Origin: Inonotus obliquus
Taxonomy: Eukaryota > Basidiomycota > Agaricomycetes > Hymenochaetales > Hymenochaetaceae
NCBI GenBank assembly: GCA_032164295.1
Contig: JAJHTX010000013.1
Location: 1,116,001-1,180,000, forward strand
DNA: 64,000 nucleotides
Reading direction: 5' to 3'
Shown here: piece by piece, positions 35,096 through 45,944 of the stretch
Position numbering within the stretch: position 1 is the stretch's first letter
How the letters are laid out: the number at the start of each line of letters is the position of its first letter
Translations under genes and position numbers: made by a program
Notes under the pieces: model-generated
The model's database searches: none
What the model was told of the DNA's origin: nothing
Seen by the model: only the letters and a program-made list of their open reading frames with translations

Positions 35096-38000
35096 TTATG
35101 TCTTCACCCTTCTACCTGTACAAGATAGTCGTCCACGTCGGATACGAAAGACATACGTCAGCGCGAACATTAGAAAGATCTATCAATCAACGTCATCAGT
35201 TCAACACAATCGCTCAAAAGCAATACCAAACAATCAACGGACAGACTTACGTTAATCACGCAAGCAACCAAAACGATCCAAACATTCCTCCACCTATGTC
35301 CATACACAATATTATACCTCGAAACCAAATACTCATCCGTAGTTCGTGCAGGACAATATTCGCATACTTCTCCGATACTATGCGGGTTATTGATGTATCC
35401 ACCGAATTTGTTGATGAATGTTTCGAGATAGTCTGAACAGGTTTGTGTAGAGAATATGGGTGGGGTGAGTGGGAAGAGTTCGGAAGGTGTGCACTTGATT
35501 TGTTGGTTTCCCAGAGCTAGATTTGTATGTTAGGGAAAGAAGGTTACGGTCGTTGCAAGAACGGACCTTGACCGATGAATCCTTCGAGGAGGTAGGTTAA
35601 AGGAGATGTTCCGTATAGCCATGTTTGCCAGGGGGAATGCTCCGAAGGTGCTGTTACCCCATCACTACGAAATGGCAAAGTCAGTTGAGAACATCATATA
35701 AAACCAAAACATTGGATTTACAATATACCAGTGAAGGAGAAGGAAAGACAGAGCAAGAACGACGAAATTTTCGTTGATGAGGAGGGAGAAGTAACAGCGA
35801 ACGCTTGGGTTGTGTACAATAACGGATAGAGGAACCCGATTGAGAGTAAGGAGTATGCGACACGCTCTAAGGGGAAGCCTGTTGCGAAGTACCACGCCGA
35901 AAAGAATAGGATGGAGGATACGATGTTCCAAAAGAGTTCTACGACAAGGTGGGATGTTAGAAAAGCTGTCCAGCTGTACATCTGGCAGTGTCGTTCGCTG
36001 ATCTCATAAACACGCCGACCTTCCATGAGCACTGTTTGCAACTGGATCGACACTGGGATGCAGACGATAGTGAGCAAGAACGCAGCCTACGAAAAAAAAC
36101 ATCGTGCTTTCCTCAGTTCTTCGAGACTATGCAAGAAATCAAGAACTCACGAAAATCTTTCTCTGTACTCCTTGCAAAGAATTATCAGATTGAAAGAAGG
36201 TGAAACCGATAAAGAGCCCCGAGATCAAATTGATCGAGAGTTTTGCCAGTAAATATCCGGGGCTTCGCCAATAGGTTACGAAGGTTCGTTTCAGAAGTAG
36301 AAATGTCTGACGTGGCCATTTGGTTGGAAATCGAGGCCTTGAGCATGGATTTGATAAATATTTGATCCGCTGGGACTTTCTCTGGAATTCATCGATATCG
36401 CGACGAAGTTTCGCGATGTCAGGTGAACGAAGCCACTTTCCAGGCCAGTCCACTGGGATATACGCGTGATCATCCGCGCTAATCGCGTTCATCATCCACT
36501 CTATGCTGCGCAGAGATCAGGTCTTATGCTAACAATAGTTAATGAGGCCGACATACGGAGTTTCTGTAGAACCGCACGGACGGGCACCGTTTCTCTCAAA
36601 GTAGTCGATGACGGATCCACAGTCCTCCCCAATATCACCAAAATAAACCATCTTGCCTCCTTTGTGCAAGACGAGGAGTTGATCAAAATGGGCAAGGATT
36701 TCGCTTGAAGGACGATGCATAGCGCAAAAAATGGCCTGTCCGTGATTTGCCAGATCCCGCAGTAGTGCGATAATGGATAGCGCTTCTTGAGGATCGAGTC
36801 CGCTAGTAGGCTCGTCCAGGAAGAGCAATAGCCTGGGCTGAGCTGCTAGTTCTATACCTATGCTAGCACGTTTCCGGTTCTCCAGGCTTAGAGTACAGAT
36901 CATAGCATCCGCGTACTCTTCGAGACCGCACATTTTCAGACAAGACTCGACACTAACAAAAAGTGCGCATATTAGTCCATTTGGGTACAGGAAGGAAAGT
37001 GAAAAGTTTGGCTCACTAGGCATCCTTCTCGTGTTGAGGAAGGTGTGCGGACTGACGAAGATCGGATGAGAAATGTAATGCTTCGCGAACCGTTTGTCTA
37101 GGGTAATGCGTGTCCGTCTGTTGAACAAACCCACTGATAGATATGAATTAATGATTGGTATCTTGACACGAGTTGAATTAACGCTATCACTCACACTTGT
37201 GACCTGAAGCCGGATGAGAGCGGAACACCATTCAGGTGTAGATCTCCGGAGAGAGTACCTTGTTCATGACGACCTGAGAGTACATCCAGCAGCGTACTCT
37301 GCGGTGAGTCACAGCTTATCAGTAAGGTTTGGAAAGCAACAGTAAGAAAGCAAACCAACCTTTCCAACTCCATGCTGACCAACAAGTGCACACAGCTTAC
37401 GAGGCGCAATGTAACCAGATATACCATCTAACAGAACCTTCTGCTCCTTACCCCGGGAGACCGCATAATGAAGGTTCTTCCAAGCAAAGACATCATTCAG
37501 AGGCACTTCATATTGTCCATCGCCCTCAACTTCAGAGGCACGCCGATCTCGGCGGCGAATATGCCGATAAAGGTCAGGTCTATCATCCTTCGTCCCTTGG
37601 TCCCGCGACCCTCTTAAGAAGAGAGTAAACGCTTTCGCGTATGAAGGTGAGGTCCATTCGGAAAATAGAAGGAAGAACCCGAAGAACGTTGCTGCAAACG
37701 CCAGTACGAAACAGAAGTTCTATACGCACTTAGTGTCAGATTACTTCGGGAGATATATAATGGCTACTCACTATCCAAAGATTACTGTAGGAGTATCCAT
37801 ACTTTGCTTCAAAGTATTCGTCGCCCCCTAAGCTCATGTCTTCATCAACCGAAGCGGCTGCAAGGCAGGCTTGCGCTAGAGGCGAGATAACATCGTAGCG
37901 GACTCCTTCATGTTTATAAGTTGTACAAGGAATGTCGATGCCATGGTACTCATTGACTACGAGTCCTTCGAATAAGTACCGAAGCGGCTTCGTATGAGGT

Positions 38001-40663
38001 TAGAACGTGAGTAAATAACAGGAGATCAATGGTGAATATATTGCTTACATCAAACCAAGTTAGCCAACGCGAGTATTTGGTTACTGATGACGGCAAAGCA
38101 ACGAAGCCAGAGAATAGGAGAAGCAAAACGATTGTCGATCCTGCGATGGAATATGCGGTCTCTTTCCTAACCAACAGCGCGACTGAACGAAACATCAACT
38201 TGATCGTCGAACCTGTCGATACAATAAACAACAAGAAACTTAAGAAGTGCAAGACGCTTCCTCGTAAGCCAGCGAGGGCATATATAATAGTTGAAAAGCA
38301 AGATTGTGTTAAAAAGGTAAAAGGAATATCAAACAAAGTAGTAGCAATGACCTCCGCGGAGGGTCGATAGAGTTCCGCACGGATTTGACGAAGAACGGTA
38401 AACTGCCCAGGCTCGAGTTCAAAGCTTTCGACCATCGTTGAGAACATAGAGAAGAGCATGATGATGAACAAGACACCATCGCGTGGCGCAGACGATCCGC
38501 TTGTTTCCTGGGAGTCCCAATAAGCCAGACCCGCAAAAGCGCCTTGGACAAGTGAGATCCTAGAATACATTATTCAGTCAAGGTAGTGACAGGACCTCAA
38601 AGGGAAAAAACATACAATATCTGTACTATCATTGGAGTCCAATGGTTATTCAACACATGGTACCTCCTCAATATCGCTCCCCAAAGATGGTGCATCCACG
38701 AATTTACGCTCGCTTGAATGATCTTGGACTTCTCCACTTTCGGGAGTCGTACGTTCCACCGGCGTTCAGAAATACTTGCCCGATCGACATTGTCCTGCCA
38801 GTAGTTAGCCACTTCCAGGCGATTAGTCCTTCCCAAGGGACTTCTATGAAAAGCTCTCATGAACTCTTCTGGAGTTCGCGGAGCTGAAAATGGTCGGCCT
38901 GGATTTTGAATTCGCCCGACCGGATTAGTCACTTCAAATACGTTGTCTCAGTTTTCTCAATCTATAAGAACAATGAACACATATTACTCACCAGAAATCA
39001 AGAAATCCGCAGTTGCTTGTCTTGGGAGCGGGTCGTACCCCAGATCCATGAAGTAGCTTCGGGCGGTATCTGCTCTACCATAGTAGAGCATCCGCCCTTC
39101 TCCAATCACACAAACTTTGTCAAATAGCTGATACAGCGTTTCACCAGCTTGACTTAAGGTGACTATTGTCGTCATAGCGGAAAGATCGGTAGCGATACGT
39201 AGAGCTTGAACGAACTCAAGCGCCGCGCATGGATCTAGTCCCTGAGGGGGTTTATCCCAACAGCAGACCGACACCTGTGTTGCAAGAGCTTCGCATACTG
39301 AGACGCGCCTCCTCTCTGCTTGAGAGATCTTGATATCTCCCATAAGCATTTCCTTGATATGTCTGCAAAGAGATTACCCAAGTTAATTATGACAGCAACA
39401 GAGGCGCGTAGAACGTACCTTAAACCAAAAATCGTCATTAATGTGACGGCTATTTCTTCCGCAACATCACGCGATCGCTGCCCGTCATGCAGTTGCGCTC
39501 TAGCCGCAAAGAATATTGTTTGTTGAACTGTTAATGAAGGCGGATGTACGCCCCTGCCAAAGAACAGAGTAAGAACTATATCGTGCAGTTATCAGCGGGT
39601 CTTACGCTTCAGGACAATACCAGACTTTCTCCCTGAACGATGAGCGCACGTCTCTAGGAGTGAGCGCGTCGTAACGCCTCTCGCCCAGTGCATGGACGAA
39701 CTCCTTTGTGTGGCTTGCAAGCGCTTTGAGCAGCGTGCTGCATCCGGAACCGGGCCGGCCAAGTACAACTAATCACCTTCCATTAGCTGCAAGAAGAGAA
39801 AGAGAAAAAAGTGAGGAAACGTACGGAGCATTTCTCCGGGATTAACGACACCTTCGAAACCAGAAATGATTCTGACGGGAACGCGGTTGCGCATCCTGAG
39901 TAATTTTCTCGACCATTCTATCGGGTTCAATGTCGACAATAAGGTGGGCTGGTAGACGGTATGAGAAGATAGACTTCGGTCTGATCCGAAGACGCTTAAA
40001 TCTCTGAAGCCGAGACCAAGAGTGCGACGTGCTACGTTGGGTGAACCGTGTCTAGCCAAAGTCTCGTCAATGAAGGCTTGGGACAAAGGAGGAGGGATAA
40101 CTCAACTGCTTGATAGTCTCCCTTAACGCTACTTCTAAATCAAAGGGTGCTAGCTGTTTATCCGCGTAGAGACCCTTCATCTTACAGGCAGATGATACAG
40201 GGATACTCGCAGCCTCCATGGGTCTCGGATTCTTCTTGCGACGTTGATTGTAACGTTTCTTGCGCCCAACAGAAGTCCGCTCGGATACATCATCCCCGTG
40301 TCTTGAAGCAACCATAGTAGATGAAACGACACTCCTACTCTCAGTCAAGTAAGTCGAATATTCAGATGCCGAGGAGAACCGACTACGAAGATTCTCCACT
40401 CCCTCACGATCAAAATGGTCAATAGCGACTCGTGATGAAGTGCGAGATCGTCTGCGTCCGGTTGAGTTACGACTTCTATTGGGAGAGTGAGAAGAATCAT
40501 CGTCCGGTTCGAAGTCGAATGTGATGAATGGCTGAAAGGATTGGGAAGTACGGTCCTTCATGTCTAGAATGGTCCGAGCGCGAGTGGGTCTCTTGGGTCG
40601 ATTAGATTCCTCTTCTTTCTCTTCGTCCGGCGGACCTTCGCCGCCTGGAGTTGGCGAGTCCAT
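35096..40663 (-). CDS. Full-size PDR-type ABC transporter (ABCG, NBD-TMD-NBD-TMD)
   Basis: Plasma-membrane efflux pump family. The start ATG is at 40663 (MDSPTPGGEGPPDEE); the N-terminal 190 residues are polar. Frames are then reconciled by a 70-nt intron (GTAGCG..GACGAG) leading to TLGLGFRDLSVFG. NBD1 has the PDR-type Walker A GRPGSGCSTLLKAL, but its signature reads ISQAERRRVS instead of VSGGERKRVS, and its Walker B is CCWDKPPQGLD. TMD1 contains RAELYRPSAEVIATTLFDIP. NBD2 has Walker A GQHGVGK|STLLDVLSGR across an intron, the usual PDR signature LSLENRKRASIGIELAAQP, and LLLFLDEPTSGLDPQEA. TMD2 contains SWTAFLTSHLVVELFWN and a cysteine-bearing extracellular loop (CSDYLETFINKFGGY, CEYCPA). The stop is at 35096. 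There are many introns, no clear break, and the substrate is unknown. Confidence 0.85.
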
Positions 40664-41211
40664 TTCCTGCAGGTTCTGAGGCAACGGGAGACGGAGTGCA
40701 AGTTAGACGTTACTGAAAACCGGGTGTTTATACGAAACCAGTCGAAGCTAACATCATTCCTGCGAATGTACACTTAACGTACAGCGCAATGGCATGCACC
40801 AAACCAGACGTCTAAGACTACTGACGTATATAGTCAATAACCATTCATTTAGCGCAAGCGAGTTACTTGAGAATTTCAGTACTTACCAGCGTTTGGTGAT
40901 AGACATGGTTCGTTGGGGTAGCGTGACAGGTCTGATGGCTCTTGACTCACCACCACCACGACGTCTAGAGTTGAGTAACTGTACACGGCCGCACTTGAAT
41001 GGCATATCAGATGCTTGCTCTTGCGCCATTGACTGACACTGATGAGCTCAGTCATCTACGACAAGCAAAAAAGTAAACAAGTTCAAAAAGTTATTTCTGT
41101 ATCGTGCTAATCATGTAACATTAAAAACGTCTGAACTATTGCAGTGTTAATATGGTACGAAATACTAACATGAGTGAACATACCTGAGGATATACAGATA
41201 AGATCACTCCA
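40664..41211. other. Intergenic, no gene
   Basis: Promoter side of the ABC transporter and 3' flank of the Nop4-like gene. AT-rich at 41,050-41,200. No gene recognised. Confidence 0.55.
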
Positions 41212-44200
41212 TCAAGTTTTCCCCTTTCCTTTCACCTTCCGCAACTTTCGTTTTCGACCAATCATACTACCGATAGCATTCCCCAATTTCGCAGATCCAC
41301 TTTCGCTAGTCCCGGGCTTTGCGCTTGGTTTCGCACTGTTTGTTGACGGCGCGCTCTTATCCAACTTCCTTCGTTTGGCTCGTCTCGTGCTGCCTATCTC
41401 TTGCTCGTTATCTCCACCAACCTCAACCTCATCATCACCAACAACGGCGGAGTTTGAATAAGCCCTTTTAGGAGTTGATTTCACGGCCTAGTAGATTATA
41501 TATGCAGGAGTGGTTAGCATCGCATCATAACAAGTGTCATGATTAAAATAGGGTACCACTGACCTCGCTTTTCTCCTTCCGTCTATTTACCACCTGTGTA
41601 TTCTCGATCGAAAACTCTATTATGAGTGCCTTTCGGCTGCCCTTATTATGTCCTCCAGCTTTTAGGCGCTCTACTTCGCTTTTCAGCCTATGCACACGGG
41701 CTTCGGCGTCTTCCCCTTCATTATCACCGGCAGACTTTGCTTTCGGTTGTTTCTGCCCCAAGGTCTTAATGACGTCTTCCGCCTCATCTTTCCACCACTC
41801 TTCCAGGATGGAATAAAGAGATTGGTTGTTATTAGCCCATCGTAATACTCGAAGAGCGTCGCTATGCTTCTTCATCTCGAGGAATCCATATCCGCGACTT
41901 CGGCCTTTGCCTGTCAGCACGTCGACACGATCAGCCTGGCGAACGATTTTTGCCTGCCTTACGCCCGTCTCGCGCTCGAACTTCTTCCCTATTTTATTCT
42001 TCTTGCTCGCGTTCCCTTCTTCTTCGCCCTCGGGGAGGGTGCTTGTATCCGCACGAAGCTCCTCCGCCGAGTGCGGTTCGCGCTCACCAAGCTTGACCTC
42101 TTCTTCAAAAGCACGCACGGCATGAACTCCGAGGCGCTTCAGCACACGTTCCGTTACGAACAAAGGCAGTTGTCGAATGGATAGGCGAGTTTTGGAGACA
42201 TATAACAAAGGGTTTGACTTGAGCAAAGCGCGACGAGAATTGAACGACGCCTGACGTTTCTCAAGTTCTGCAGCACTGAGAGTCGCAGCTGCTGGTGAGT
42301 TGGGAAAGATCACGCCTTCGCGGAGGAGGTACAGATTACGCTTGTCCGTCTTTTCGCGTTGTCGCTCGCCCTCATCCTTCAAGCGGACCGCCTCTTCACG
42401 AGTTACAGCGCGTGTGACATCTAGGGTGCGACCGTGAAGTACGAGAGACTGTGCGAGGGAAGACGAAGGATCTGGAGTCAGTAAAGAAGGTAGGGAGAAT
42501 GGGTTCTTCTTGGTAGAGGTAGTAAGATTGTCGATGCCGGTCTTGCGATTTAGCAGCTCGCTTTGCTGGATGGCTTTATCAGCATCATCTCTATTCCAGA
42601 AACAGACGAAACCGGTTCCTCGTGAGCGACCTGTCTCTGGGTCGACGGTGATGCGGGCGTATCGCAGAGGTCCGAAAGAACGGAAACTATAGGTGCATTA
42701 ATGATAAGTCCATTTTACGGAAGAGGAGTAGATAACCTACAGGACGCGCAGCTCATCTTCTGTTGCGTCATATGGTACGTTGCGCAAAAATAGAGTAGTC
42801 CCTACATCTGTTTGAGGAAGTGTAGGTTCAATCGCATCGTCCGCGTCTGAGCGTCTGTCGTCATCTCGACCTGTGACTGAGTCCTCTTCACTATCGTCCT
42901 CATGACTTTTCGACTCGCCGTCGGACTCATTCTCACTTGTTTGCTCTGCATCGAGTTCGGTGTCTATATCCGGACCCGCTTCCACCTGCCCAGTCATGGT
43001 TTTGGCCTTCACCTCTTCCCACTTATCCTTGCTCAGCGCCCAGTCAACTGCTAGTACTCGCGGCGTAGACCCACTATCCTTAGGCGTCTTCTCAGACTCT
43101 CCCTCGGTATCGTCGCCCTCGTCTTCATCATCCAAACCTCCAGCGTCTCCTGTTACCTCACTCTTCGCCTTCTCTCGCAACTGTCTTCTGAGCCTCTGCC
43201 GTTCCTTTTTGTTCATAGTTGGAACGACTATTGAGCCAGCCTCGACTGAGCGGCCATTAACCCCAGAAATAGCTCGTTCAGCATCCTTCTTTGAAAAGAA
43301 CCATACGAATGCAAAGCCTTTTGCACGGGGTTTTGAGTTGCTGGTCTTCAGATCATTAGGCTGTGTATTGACCATGGGAATGTTGATGGAGTATATTGGA
43401 CCGAAGGGTAGGAAGAGGGAGCGAAGGTCGTTTTCGGAGATCTACCCTTCAAATATTAACCATTTGCTACCGAGAGACAGAATGAGAAGAAAGACTCACA
43501 TTCCATGGTAAATTGCGGACAATCAAACGGCTCCCTCGACTCGGGGAGGTTGATGGAGAGGTACCTTCCTTCCCCACGGTTGGTGCCTTTGCTAGGTTTT
43601 CGAGGCGTTTCTTCAGGGCAACGGACAAGATGGAACCCTTAAACACGTGCGCGTGTAGCTTTTCAACGGCATGGGTAGCAGCTGCAGGACTTGAGAATAG
43701 AACATGCGCTATACATTGTCGCCATCAGCTATGCCGTGGCATTGCAACGGTATTTAACACGCACCAACACCAGGTTTTCCTTCAATAAGCTCTACGCTCT
43801 CCGCCCCTTTGAGTTTCTTCACCTTCTTCCACAATAATTTATTGTCCACAGAGCTCGGAAGACCAGAGATGACGACAGTGCGAATAGCATTTGGGTCTTT
43901 TGGAGTTCTTGGGTGAGATGCTTGAGGTAGAGTAGGCGTTTTGTGTTCGCTTTTGATTTTCTTCTCCTTCATCTTGTCCTTTGGCTAGAGAACCACTCAG
44001 TCATAACCTCAACACAATAATGCTGCGTATTCCTACTTTAGGATCCGCCAATTGTGCTCGTAATTTTCGACCATTCAGCTCAAGTCCGTCCTTCTCAACA
44101 GTCTCCAAAGTTGTCTTTGCATCTTCCTTGATAGCAAAAGAGACGTAACCGACACCTTTTGATACATTGTCCTCCACAACGACGAATGCAGATCGGACAG

Positions 44201-44395
44201 GAGCAAAGTCGGAGAACAAAGTCTTCAGGTCTGTGGAGGTTGCGGTATATGGAAGATTCGAGACGAAGATAGTCGACCTGCAAAAGCTTTTAGGATATTT
44301 TAAGACTGAGCATGCTTTTGAGCTTACCCTGACGGTATCTGTGAGTCTCCAATTCTCTCCTTGCGCTTTCCCAGAACGACAGCATCTCCGGACAT
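41212..44395 (-). CDS. NOP4: Nucleolar RNA-binding protein Nop4/RBM28 family (multiple RRMs)
   Basis: Needed in yeast for 60S ribosome assembly in the nucleolus. Start at 44395 (MSGDAVVLGKRKER). RRM1 has RNP2-like IFVSNLPYTATSTDLK and RNP1-like GVGYVSFAIKEDA. RRM2 has TVVISGLPSSVDNKLLWKK. A third RRM shows AKGFAFVWFFSKKDAERAI, followed by an acidic linker (DDEDEGDDTEGES). RRM4 has LFLRNVPYDATEDELRVL and GTGFVCFWNRDDADKAI. The Nop4/RBM28-specific region NLYLLREGVIFPNSPAA and SIRQLPLFVTERVLKRL follows, and after a final RRM-like segment (RSRGYGFLEMKKHSDAL) the protein ends in a Lys/Arg-rich tail. At least seven exons are present. It is intact, with four to five RRMs as expected for the family. 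Confidence 0.88.
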
Positions 44396-44487
44396 GCTAA
44401 TAGATGCTAGTCTGGCCTCTAAGCTCAAGCAAAGGACACCGCCAAATTTAGAGTTTAAGTATAGGATTGCGTGGGAGCCTCACGCCT

Positions 44488-45088
44488 TTAACGGGTATGG
44501 TCATGTGCATCTTCACAACTCTTGCCTCTTCTTATTATTAGAATCTTAAGCTTGTGGTACACAGTCCCAATGTCATCCCTAGCGAACTTTGAACTCATTC
44601 CAGCGGATTTGATACGGAAAGAAATACGATCAAATGCCCTAAATTGGCCATCCCAGACACCAAGGATTCCGTTTTCGTTTCGCTCCGGTCCACGTCTTGT
44701 TGCGATAGTTCAGACAAATTGCCCCTGTCTACCAAAGTCACAAGGTGCATATGGGGCGTCTCGATGAATGGATGTACGCTTGACGGTCATGACTCGCTCT
44801 ACCTTGGGCTCGATGGCAGGAAGTGTGGACTTCGACCTACCCGACTCTGTACTCACAAGTCTGGTGCTCGCCAGCACATCTTCCTTTGCTCTTGCTTCGA
44901 CGAACGTGTCGTACTGCCTTTCATCGCGAAGCTATACCACAGAATATCTACCACATGGGTTATCAGTATCGAAGCACTTCTAGCCTATTAATACCTCTAA
45001 CAAAACGAGTCCGAGTTTATTTCGTCACGGGGAACGGATAATCTTACTCTTTAAACCTCCAAACCATGTGCGACTGGCTTGCGCTCAT
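44488..45088 (-). other. Possible unrecognised gene or dead gene with an in-frame TGA
   Basis: On the minus strand, one reading frame is open from about 44,940 to 44,488 except for one TGA at about 44,713. Before it the translation looks protein-like (DERQYDTFVEARAKEDVLAS, RTSIHRDAPYAPCDFGRQG), and after it again (ENGILGVWDGQFRAFDRISF, SKFARDDIGTVYHKL). A possible first exon begins with ATG at 45088 (MSASQSHMVWRFK) with a GTAAGA donor, but the intron phase to the main frame was not resolved. No family was recognised. It could be a gene with a tiny unseen intron over the TGA, a pseudogene, or chance. It lies 93 bases upstream of the Nop4 start, on the same strand. Confidence 0.4.
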
Positions 45089-45186
45089 GATATTATGGCG
45101 TCCTTCCATGCACCGGGCATTTCGGTTCCGTAGCGCATCTTTTAAACGTGCGCTTTCAATATCGTGACCTGGCAGAATCAAGGCGC

Positions 45187-45194
45187 TATATAAG
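45187..45194 (+). promoter_or_regulatory. TATA box of the RNase gene
   Basis: TATATAAG 45 bases before the ATG at 45239, in a GC-richer context; a good fungal TATA element. Confidence 0.6.
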
Positions 45195-45238
45195 GGCCGA
45201 CCAACAGTCGTCATTGTTGGCGGGGGTAAACTCGAAGC

Positions 45239-45892
45239 ATGTTACTCAAGGTCATCCCTGTCTTCCTGTTGTCTGCTTTGTCTGCTCTGGCGGCTCTCCC
45301 ATCAGGCATCGTGACTTGCGGAAATAACCGCTACGCCGTATCAGCCATCACTGCAGCAATCAATGCTGGCGTCAGAGATATGGAGACTGGCAACTTTCCA
45401 GGTATGTGGTGCGGATATCTGTCTCTGAGAACTCAATGCTGATGATCATTCAGACGACTACCCACACCAATACTTCGAGTATGTGTCGAATAAGCGCAAT
45501 TGTACTGAGTAAAGAATGCATCGAATGACCCGCGACGTGTAGCGAGCCTTCGGAGCATATACAGCTTTGGTGCAGCGGAAACGGTCCGTGGTATGAAGTA
45601 AGCTAAGCAGATTACAGATCCTGACATCTCTGAATTCTAACGAAATTATCGTTGTATAGTTTCCGATCATGCCTGACGGCTCGATCTATACTTCGACGCC
45701 GAGTAACTATAGATCGCCGGGTACCGATCGTGTCGTGTTCACGGAAGCTGGGACGTATTGCGCGTGCGTATCTATATTATCCGTAAAGGTTTATTACTGA
45801 TAGCCACCTACACTTGCTATGTCATTTGCAGGGTTGTGACACATACCGGTGCGGCATCCACCAATGGTTTCGTGGCGTGCGCCAACGATTGA
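45239..45892 (+). CDS. Secreted guanyl-specific ribonuclease, RNase T1/N1 family
   Basis: Small extracellular RNase that cuts after G. The signal peptide MLLKVIPVFLLSALSALA is followed by the mature start GIVTCGNNRYAVSAITAAIN. Introns at G|GTATGT, GA|GTATGT, GAA|GTAAGC and GTGCGT join into the family pattern: DDYPHQYF with the catalytic His, WYE|FPIM with the catalytic Glu, SPGTDRVVF with the catalytic Arg, and VVTHTGAASTNGFVAC with the second catalytic His. The stop is at 45892. Length (about 140 residues) and cysteines fit. All four catalytic residues are present, so it should be active. The promoter has a clear TATA box. It is likely nutritional or antagonistic; the sequence does not say which. 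Confidence 0.9.
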
Positions 45893-45944
45893 TGTAAGAA
45901 ATGGGGGTTGGCTGAAGCCAGTGCATATGTCCGAATAAAGCACG

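Noticed and set aside
40067..40140. Frameshift in the ABC transporter N-terminus
   Set aside because: A 70-nt intron (GTAGCG..GACGAG) restores frame and the usual family spacing, so no mutation needs to be assumed.
42960..43511. 183-codon plus frame antisense to the Nop4-like gene
   Set aside because: Mirror of the acidic Asp/Glu-rich Nop4 linker, which gives a Ser-rich open antisense frame.
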